This document shows, piece after piece, positions 1-5,331 of a stretch of 5,331 nt of DNA. The DNA is taken from positions 1 through 5,331 of the forward strand of contig JAGHSS010000022.1 of assembly GCA_018065745.1 (NCBI GenBank), in the 5' to 3' direction. Both the position numbers and the translations under genes were made by a program. The notes below the pieces were generated by a model. It was not told where the DNA came from and ran no database searches. It saw nothing but the letters and a program-made list of their open reading frames with translations. Within the stretch, counting starts at the first letter, position 1. Every line of letters begins with the position of its first letter. The DNA comes from Candidatus Neoflavobacterium equi (GTDB lineage Bacteria > Bacteroidota > Bacteroidia > Flavobacteriales > Flavobacteriaceae).

Positions 1-2
1 CT

Positions 3-2789
3 ATGAAAAAACTTTTTTTAAGTATTCTATTCGTAATGCAAGTGTTATTTGTGTGGGCACAACAAAAGCCAGCAGTACTTGGTACTGTGGTGGAATCCAA
101 AACGCAAAAACCACTACGAAATGTAGTAGCTACAGTACTGAGTACAAATCAGTCAGTTGTTACAGATGCGAATGGAGTATTCAAAATTTTAGAAGTGTCT
201 GAGGGAACACATTCTATTCAAATCCAAACAGGTGGTTTTGTACCACAAACGGTAAAAATCAATCACGTTTCTGGAGAAACAACTCAAATGGGTACCATCG
301 TTCTTGAAGAAGACATGATGTCAGAACTTCAATTGAGTTTAATCACAATTACAGAAAGTGATTTAGGAGATGACAACTCAGGATCAGAAAGTACATCTGG
401 ATTGCTACAAGCGTCAAGAGATACTTATCAGCAAGTTGCTGCTTTTAACTGGGGACAAGCAAGATTTAGAATTCGCGGTCTTGACAATGAGTACGGAACA
501 ACGATGATCAACGGGATCACTATGAACAAAATCTACGACGGTCGTCCACAATGGAGCAACTGGGGTGGATTGAATGACGCGACAAGAAACCAAGAATTCA
601 CAATGGGATCTAAAGCTTCTGATTATACTTTTGGAAATATTTTAGGGACACAAGAAATTAATACCAGAGCTTCACATTACCGTGCAGGTAGTAGAATTTC
701 ATTTTCAGGAACAAACACCAACTACAACTGGAGAGCTATGGGAACGCACTCTTCTGGATTGAACAAAAAAGGTTGGGCATATGTAGTTTCTGCATCTAGA
801 CGTTTTGCAGATGAAGGTCACTTTGATGGTACTGATTATGCATCTGTATCAATGTTTGCTGCTGTTGAGAAAAAAATCAATGAGAAACACTCCTTGAACT
901 TTACTTCAATCATGGCACAAAACAGCAGAGGTAAAAACAGTCCATTAACTCAAGAACAAATTGATTTAAAAGGATCAAAATACAACACATATTGGGGATG
1001 GCAAGATGGAGACAAGAGAAATGCTCGTGACAAAGACATCTTGGAGCCAATCAATATGTTGAGTCACTATTGGAAAATTAGTGAGTACACCACGTTAAAT
1101 ACAAACGTTGCATACCAAACTGGATCAATCGGAAACAGTAGATTAGACTACCAAAACGCATCAAATCCAGATCCAACATACTACAAAAACTTACCAAGTT
1201 ACTTCTTGAATTTACATGATGGTAACATCTGGACACCAAACTATGCTGGTGCTGAACAAGCAAGAACAAACTTCTTAAACAACAGCCAAATTGATTGGGC
1301 TGCGATGTATACTGCCAACCAAAATTCTAAAAACGGAAATGCGGTTTATGCACTTTATGAAGACAGAACAGATGATAAATTATTCTCTGCAAACACCATC
1401 TTCACTACAGAAATTGGAAAAAGAGTTGTATTCAATTCTTCTGTTAACTACAGAAAATTAAGCTCTCACAATTTCCAAAACTTAACTGACCTTTTGGGAG
1501 GAGCTTATTATTTAGATATTGATCCTTTCTACTACCAAGATCAACAACAATCTGATTTGAACAATCCAAACAGACAAATCAAAGAAGGAGATACTTATGG
1601 ATACAACTACAAATTGTATGCTGATGTTTTGGATGCGTTCACGCAGTTTAAATTCAGATTCAAAAAATTAGATTTCTATTTATCTCAACACTACTCTTTT
1701 TCTGGTTACCAAAGAGATGGTTTGTACAGAAATGGAATCTATGCTAACAATTCTTACGGAAAATCAAGTAAAGAACAATTTGACAACTTTGGTTTCAAAG
1801 GAGGATTGAACTACAGAATTACAGGAAATCACATTTTAGAAGCAAATGGTTTATACATGACCAAAGCACCTAACATGAGAAATACTTTTGCAAACGCACG
1901 TTTGAACAACAACATTACACCAGATTTGGAAAGCGAAACTATTTATGGTGGAGACTTGAGTTATGTTTTGAGAACTCCTAAAGTAAAAGCTAGAATTTCT
2001 GGTTTCTACAACCAAGTGGAAGATGCTACTAAAATTGCATTCTACTATGCTGAGAGTTTAGGTACAGAAGATTCTGGAGACACAGACTCTTTCATCAGTG
2101 AATTGTTAACAGGAGTGGACAAGAGAAATGTTGGTGCTGAATTAGGTATTGAATACCAAATTACTTCAACATTGAAATTTACAGGTGCTGCGTCTTACGG
2201 TGATTACACATATTCAGACAATGGAAATGTAAAATACAACGACGACAATTTAGCATCTGAAGGAAAAGCATCAATTGTTGACCTTGGAAAAGCATACATC
2301 AAAAACTACAAACAAGGTGGAATTCCTCAACAAGCTTACTCTGTTGGATTGGAATACAGAAGCCCAAAATACTGGTGGATTGGTGCTAATGCAAACTACT
2401 TAGACGGTATGTACATTGATCCATCTGCGATCATGAGAACGAATAACTTTGTGACTGATAAGGATACTCAAGCTGGTTATGCTGGAATGTCTGAAGAATC
2501 ATTAAGAAGTGTATTAAAACAAGAAAAATTAGACAGTTTCACATTGGTTAACGTTCAAGGAGGTAAATCTTGGAGAACTTCACCTAAAAACAGAAACACC
2601 ATTGGATTCTTTGCTTCTGTAAATAACGTTTTTGATGTAACATACAAAACAGGTGGTTTTGAACAATCAAGAAAAGCTACTTATAGAGACATCCAACAAG
2701 ATATGGTTTCTGGAACTAGAAGTTTTGGTAACAAATACTTCTTTGGATACGGAAGAACATTCTTTGTAAACATTTACTATAACTTCTAA
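3..2789 (+). CDS. TonB-dependent outer-membrane receptor with N-terminal carboxypeptidase-regulatory-like domain
   Basis: Outer-membrane active transporter that should import an unknown ligand using energy from TonB-ExbBD. The 928-residue product starts with a Sec signal peptide (MKK, hydrophobic core, likely cleavage after VWA at residue 19). Residues about 24-103 form a CarboxypepD_reg-like beta-sandwich (GTVVESKTQKPLRN, then TDANGVF at 54-60), typical of Bacteroidetes receptors. A possible TonB box (LITITES, about 113-119) follows. The plug spans about 130-225 and includes RFRIRGLDNEYGTTMING (154-171) and a Trp-rich stretch QWSNWGG. The rest is a barrel rich in alternating aromatic residues, ending in VNIYYNF with the terminal Phe expected for BAM-assembled barrels. 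The length fits the family. The start is supported by the signal peptide, but only two bases precede it, so promoter and leader are outside the window. Two lipoprotein genes follow closely, implying one transcript. No SusD homologue is adjacent, so I would not call it SusC. Family assignment is firm; substrate is unknown. Confidence 0.95.
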   Translation: MKKLFLSILFVMQVLFVWAQQKPAVLGTVVESKTQKPLRNVVATVLSTNQSVVTDANGVFKILEVSEGTHSIQIQTGGFVPQTVKINHVSGETTQMGTIVLEEDMMSELQLSLITITESDLGDDNSGSESTSGLLQASRDTYQQVAAFNWGQARFRIRGLDNEYGTTMINGITMNKIYDGRPQWSNWGGLNDATRNQEFTMGSKASDYTFGNILGTQEINTRASHYRAGSRISFSGTNTNYNWRAMGTHSSGLNKKGWAYVVSASRRFADEGHFDGTDYASVSMFAAVEKKINEKHSLNFTSIMAQNSRGKNSPLTQEQIDLKGSKYNTYWGWQDGDKRNARDKDILEPINMLSHYWKISEYTTLNTNVAYQTGSIGNSRLDYQNASNPDPTYYKNLPSYFLNLHDGNIWTPNYAGAEQARTNFLNNSQIDWAAMYTANQNSKNGNAVYALYEDRTDDKLFSANTIFTTEIGKRVVFNSSVNYRKLSSHNFQNLTDLLGGAYYLDIDPFYYQDQQQSDLNNPNRQIKEGDTYGYNYKLYADVLDAFTQFKFRFKKLDFYLSQHYSFSGYQRDGLYRNGIYANNSYGKSSKEQFDNFGFKGGLNYRITGNHILEANGLYMTKAPNMRNTFANARLNNNITPDLESETIYGGDLSYVLRTPKVKARISGFYNQVEDATKIAFYYAESLGTEDSGDTDSFISELLTGVDKRNVGAELGIEYQITSTLKFTGAASYGDYTYSDNGNVKYNDDNLASEGKASIVDLGKAYIKNYKQGGIPQQAYSVGLEYRSPKYWWIGANANYLDGMYIDPSAIMRTNNFVTDKDTQAGYAGMSEESLRSVLKQEKLDSFTLVNVQGGKSWRTSPKNRNTIGFFASVNNVFDVTYKTGGFEQSRKATYRDIQQDMVSGTRSFGNKYFFGYGRTFFVNIYYNF

Positions 2790-2802
2790 TTAAGAGCATC
2801 AC

Positions 2803-3494
2803 ATGAAAAAATATTTAATAAAAACGCTTTTCCTTGCTCTAGCAACAACAGCTATTGTAAGTTGTACAAAAGATGATGACTTTGTAACGCCTTCTTTTAA
2901 AGAAGTATTTTACATTGGAGACTTTGAAGATCACAGATATGGATCTGGAAGTACAGATGTCAATGTGGATATTGAAGGAACAATCAATGTTAACCTTGAA
3001 AAAACCATCAAAACTTACAGTACTACAAATCCTGGTGAAGTCATCAGTGAAAGAGAGAGAACGTCAGATTACAGATGGAATGTTAGAAGATTTAGCAACA
3101 ACAATTATACATGCAATTTTCTTCTTTCTACAGTGAAAATGGATCAGATGACGACGTTTGGTACATCTTGCCAGCTGCAAAGTTAACGGCAAATGAAATA
3201 TTGAATTTAAGCTTTGTATCTCAATACAGATACCTTGCTGGAACAATGCCTGTTTCAGTTGTTTACTCTTCAAATTTTGACGGAACTACTGCAGGTATTA
3301 CTGCAGCAGAATGGACAGAATTGGAATACAACAAACCAACTGTTCCAGAAGTTTATGTTGGAAGTGGATCTTTAGCAATCACAAACAGCTCAACACAAAC
3401 TAAAGACTTTTACATTGCATTCAGATACAAAGGTTCTAAACGTTTGAATAACACAACAACAATTCAAATTGATAAAATTTTATTAAGCAAATAA
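2803..3494 (+). pseudogene. Small outer-membrane lipoprotein, frameshifted (choice-of-anchor J / DUF5017-like domain)
   Basis: The start is supported by a lipoprotein signal peptide: MKKYLIK, hydrophobic core, lipobox AIVSC with Cys21, then TKDDD. AAGAG at 2792-2796 lies 6 bp upstream. Frame 1 is coherent to about residue 102 (RFSNNNY), then runs into TCNFLL and stops at 3184-3186, giving only 127 residues. Coherent coding resumes in frame 3 from about 3111 (MQFSSFYSENGSDDDVWYI) and ends at 3492-3494. Removing two bases in TATA (3106-3109) joins them into a 229-residue protein containing FSNNNYMQFSSF, which aligns with FSNNKYIQLSGF in the next gene. The repaired protein looks like a lipid-anchored beta-sandwich (choice-of-anchor J or DUF5017-like), with FEDHR near the domain start, W92 and a final IQIDKILL strand. 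By context it is an accessory to the upstream receptor. It could be a true pseudogene, a sequencing error, or, less likely, recoded. As written, a fragment from ATG 3111 would lack a signal peptide. The family name is inferred from pattern. Confidence 0.8.
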
Positions 3495-3503
3495 GAACAG
3501 CAG

Positions 3504-4856
3504 ATGAAAAATATATATAAATATGCATTTATGGCAGTTCTTTCCTTATCCTTGGTGAACTGTTCAAATGGAGATGATTATGGAACACCAGCATCATTGA
3601 AAGATTGTGTTACATGGGAAACAAACACTTCCATTAATGACTTACACAATGCAAGAACAGATGCGTTCTACAGTCCTACAAAAGACAGTATTTTTGAAGG
3701 ATATGTTGTATCAAGTGATGAAGGAGGTAACTTTTACAAATTGATCTCATTAGTATCTCTTGACAATACCAAAGGAATGTCTATAGCTGTTGATGAGTAC
3801 AACTTATACACCAAATTTGAACCGGGAAGAAAAGTGTTTATCAACTTGAAAAACATGGACTTTCAAAAAGCAGGATCATTTACTGTTGGTTTAAATGCAG
3901 GACAGGTATACGAATCTACAAGTGGACCAAGAATTGGAAGAATTCCAATGGTTTACTTAAAAGAAGTAATGGTTGCGTCATGTGACAAAGTAAATGAAGA
4001 GCGTTTGGTAAAACACCTGACCATCAACGAAGCTAAAAACGATGCTTACTTAAATCAATTGATTGAGTTTGACGCAGTTCAGTTTGCTGATTCTTCTTTA
4101 GGAACAACATATTTTAGTGCTGAAATGAGTGGTGCTTCTGCTTCTGCTACAGATCACAGAATTACTGATAGATCAGGAAGTGAGTTGATTGTACGTGTAA
4201 GTAGTTATTCAAAATTTGCGAAAGACGCTATCCCAACAGGAAGTGGTAAAGTTCGCGGTGTAATGACTAAATACAACGGGAATTACCAATTCATGTTGAG
4301 AACAATTGAAGACGTTAAAATTACAGACGGTAGAATTGATGAAACAGTTTACTTGAATAGTGTAAATGAAACATTTGAATCTTTTGCTGTAAACAACGCG
4401 GTTTTTGTTGACTATAAAAATCAACCAATCCAAGGTGGAAGAACTTGGCAAGTAAAATCATTCTCAAACAACAAATACATTCAATTGAGTGGTTTTGCTA
4501 ATAATGCAGTAGTACCTGCGCATACTTATTTTGCAATACCAGTTAATTTTGATACTGTTTCAACACTTGAATTCAGTTCATTATTTGGTTTTGACAATGG
4601 TAACCCAATCAAAGTTTATTATACAAATGACTTTATTCCTGGAAATTTAGCATCTGCTAATAAAGTAGACATTACTTCAAACTTCACGTTTGTTGCTGGT
4701 CCATCTACAACTTATGCATCTGTTTTCACTCCAAGTGGGCGTTACACATTCCCAACATCATTGAGCGGTAACGGTTATGTTATTTTTGAATACAATAACA
4801 TTGACCAACCAACCATATCATCAACAGTTCAATTGGACAATATTAAAATCCAATAA
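3504..4856 (+). CDS. DUF5689 domain-containing lipoprotein with C-terminal choice-of-anchor J-like domain
   Basis: A 450-residue predicted lipoprotein. The signal peptide ends in LSLVNC, with Cys20 as the lipidated residue; Asn at -1 is slightly unusual for a lipobox. SNGDD follows, an acidic stretch compatible with surface display in Bacteroidetes. Residues about 35-275 resemble DUF5689, an OB-fold-like domain of Bacteroidetes cell-surface proteins: GYVVSSDEGGNFYK at 66-79, then FEPGRKVFINLKN, GRIPMVYLKEVMV and a late VRGVMTKYNGNYQFMLRTIEDV block. Residues about 289-450 form a second beta-rich domain: ETFESF (289-294), W315, FSNNKYIQLSGF from 320, and a final VQLDNIKIQ. This matches the repaired upstream lipoprotein. 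The start is supported by the signal peptide and AAGAA 6 bp upstream. The gene follows the previous one by 9 bp and ends at a strong terminator, so it is last in the operon. It likely helps capture or process the receptor's ligand at the outer membrane. DUF5689 proteins are often near TonB receptors and sometimes near extracellular nucleases, but no nuclease is visible here. No catalytic motif is evident. Confidence 0.85.
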   Translation: MKNIYKYAFMAVLSLSLVNCSNGDDYGTPASLKDCVTWETNTSINDLHNARTDAFYSPTKDSIFEGYVVSSDEGGNFYKLISLVSLDNTKGMSIAVDEYNLYTKFEPGRKVFINLKNMDFQKAGSFTVGLNAGQVYESTSGPRIGRIPMVYLKEVMVASCDKVNEERLVKHLTINEAKNDAYLNQLIEFDAVQFADSSLGTTYFSAEMSGASASATDHRITDRSGSELIVRVSSYSKFAKDAIPTGSGKVRGVMTKYNGNYQFMLRTIEDVKITDGRIDETVYLNSVNETFESFAVNNAVFVDYKNQPIQGGRTWQVKSFSNNKYIQLSGFANNAVVPAHTYFAIPVNFDTVSTLEFSSLFGFDNGNPIKVYYTNDFIPGNLASANKVDITSNFTFVAGPSTTYASVFTPSGRYTFPTSLSGNGYVIFEYNNIDQPTISSTVQLDNIKIQ

Positions 4857-4875
4857 CAACCTGTTGTTAAACCAC

Positions 4876-4909
4876 AAAAAAGGCTGCCTTATGGGCAGCC
4901 TTTTTTTTT
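4876..4909 (+). terminator. Intrinsic terminator of the receptor-lipoprotein operon
   Basis: The perfect inverted repeat GGCTGCC (4882-4888) and GGCAGCC (4894-4900) encloses a 5-base loop TTATG and is followed by nine T (4901-4909). Six A (4876-4881) before the stem can pair with the first T residues, extending it to 13 bp. It lies 19 bp after the stop codon of the last operon gene. The A-tract also gives a U-run on the opposite strand, so it may act in both directions. Confidence 0.93.
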
Positions 4910-4963
4910 GGAAGTACCTGTTTATAAAATCAACTATCACCTCTTAAATCGTGTTTAAAGCAT

Positions 4964-4993
4964 AAAAAAAGGCCACCTTTTCAGGTGGCCTTT
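4964..4993 (-). terminator. Intrinsic terminator of the convergent OmpA-family gene
   Basis: The inverted repeat GGCCACC (4971-4977) and GGTGGCC (4984-4990) encloses a 6-base loop, and flanking A/T pairing extends the stem to about 10 bp. Read on the minus strand, the hairpin is followed by seven T (complement of A at 4964-4970), and it lies about 30 bp past the OmpA stop codon. On the plus strand only three T follow, so the minus strand is the main direction. Confidence 0.9.
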
Positions 4994-5000
4994 AACTTTT

Positions 5001-5030
5001 ATCAAGTATTACTTCATCAAGTATTACTTC
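5001..5030. repeat. Perfect 15-bp tandem duplication spanning the OmpA stop codon
   Basis: ATCAAGTATTACTTC occurs at 5001-5015 and again, identically and directly adjacent, at 5016-5030. On the minus strand the unit is GAAGTAATACTTGAT. The copy nearer the gene contains the stop codon (5024-5026). Because 15 is a multiple of three, the second copy supplies another in-frame TAA at 5009-5011. Confidence 0.95.
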
Positions 5031-5331
5031 TTCATGATAACAAACTCAGAACGTCTATTTTCTGCATGTTCTGCATCTGTACAGTTTGCTCCACAAGTTA
5101 CCTTAGGTTCGCTTTCTCCATATCCCTTACCAGAGATGCGGTCTTTGCTAATTCCTTTAGATATGATGTATTGAACCGTTGATTTAGATCTCAAATCAGA
5201 CAAACGCATATTGTATGCATCCGTACCTTCTGAATCTGTATGTGCTTTAACAAAGATCACCATGTCTGCATTTTGCTTCATTACTTGAACCAATTTGTCC
5301 AATTCTGTAGCACCAGCCTGTGTGATGTTTG
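5024..5331 (-). CDS. OmpA-family peptidoglycan-binding protein, C-terminal part
   Basis: Only the last 101 complete codons are in the window; the start lies beyond position 5331. The reading frame is open to the window edge and reads NITQAGATELDKLVQVMKQ at its upstream end, the usual first helix of an OmpA domain. The TTG at 5300-5302 is an internal Leu codon in this helix, not a start. Family landmarks follow in order: VKAHTDSEGTDAYNMRLSDLRS, a helix VQYIISKGI, then DRISGKGYGESEP and NRRSEFVI near the end. The Asp of HTD (codon at 5234-5236) and the first Arg of NRRSEF correspond to the residues that bind diaminopimelate in OmpA-type domains. An insertion CGANCTDAEHAE before NRR carries two cysteines, common in flavobacterial homologues. 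The protein should tether the outer membrane to peptidoglycan from the periplasm. Its N-terminal region (barrel, repeats or lipoprotein anchor) cannot be seen. It is convergent to the receptor operon and separated from it by two terminators, so probably unrelated in function. Confidence 0.93.
   Translation of the reverse strand, partial: NITQAGATELDKLVQVMKQNADMVIFVKAHTDSEGTDAYNMRLSDLRSKSTVQYIISKGISKDRISGKGYGESEPKVTCGANCTDAEHAENRRSEFVIMKK

Noticed and set aside
1078..1269. Minus-strand open frame inside the receptor gene
   Set aside because: It lies wholly inside a well-supported coding sequence and its translation is Cys/His-rich and low in structure, as expected from an antisense shadow.
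3106..3126. Programmed -1 ribosomal frameshift joining the two halves of the small lipoprotein
   Set aside because: A -1 slip has the right direction, but no X XXY YYZ heptamer fits the zero frame here; only a TTTT run at 3117-3120 allows a partial slip, and it would leave an extra residue relative to the paralogue. A TA gain explains the data better.
3111..3494. Independent gene starting at ATG 3111
   Set aside because: It begins mid-domain, has no signal peptide or ribosome binding site, and overlaps the preceding frame. It is the continuation of the broken lipoprotein.
4209..4451. Minus-strand open frame inside the DUF5689 lipoprotein gene
   Set aside because: It is fully contained within a supported coding sequence and has no ribosome binding site or recognisable motif.
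3..4856. Classical SusC/SusD polysaccharide utilisation locus
   Set aside because: Neither lipoprotein has SusD-like helical TPR features or length, and no glycoside hydrolase or sigma/anti-sigma gene is present in the window.
4985..5182. Plus-strand open frame over the OmpA gene
   Set aside because: It is antisense to a clearly recognisable OmpA domain, starts inside a terminator hairpin, and has no recognisable family features.

Overview
The window looks like chromosomal DNA of a low-GC Bacteroidetes bacterium, most likely in Flavobacteriia. The evidence is an outer-membrane TonB-dependent receptor with a Bacteroidetes-style N-terminal carboxypeptidase-regulatory-like domain, two lipoproteins with acidic residues just after the lipid cysteine, weak ribosome binding sites, and an OmpA C-terminal domain with the CGxNC insertion seen in flavobacterial OmpA proteins.

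Layout: positions 3-4856 hold a compact three-gene plus-strand operon. First is a complete 928-residue TonB-dependent receptor (3-2789). After 13 bp comes a small lipoprotein gene (2803-3494) whose reading frame is broken near 3106-3110. After another 9 bp comes a 450-residue DUF5689-type lipoprotein (3504-4856). A strong hairpin with a T-tract (4876-4909) closes the operon. A second hairpin (4968-4993) faces the other way and ends a convergent minus-strand gene, the C-terminal part of an OmpA-family peptidoglycan-binding protein (5024-5331, start outside the window).

Function: the receptor is expected to import a ligand through the outer membrane using TonB energy. The two lipoproteins probably sit on the outer membrane, perhaps facing outward, and capture or process the ligand. 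Neither resembles SusD, so this is not a classical SusC/SusD glycan locus, and the substrate cannot be read from the window. The C-terminal domain of the 450-residue lipoprotein and most of the small lipoprotein appear to be the same domain, with matching landmarks (acidic-aromatic start, W, FSNN-Y-Q, and a final (I/V)Q(I/L)D strand).

The best sequence-level observation is the frameshift in the small lipoprotein. Removing one TA from a TATA at 3106-3109 restores a 229-residue protein, and the repaired codons line up one-to-one with the paralogous site in the next gene. I see no RNA genes, CRISPR, IS elements or phage genes, and no clear sign of an entirely new system.
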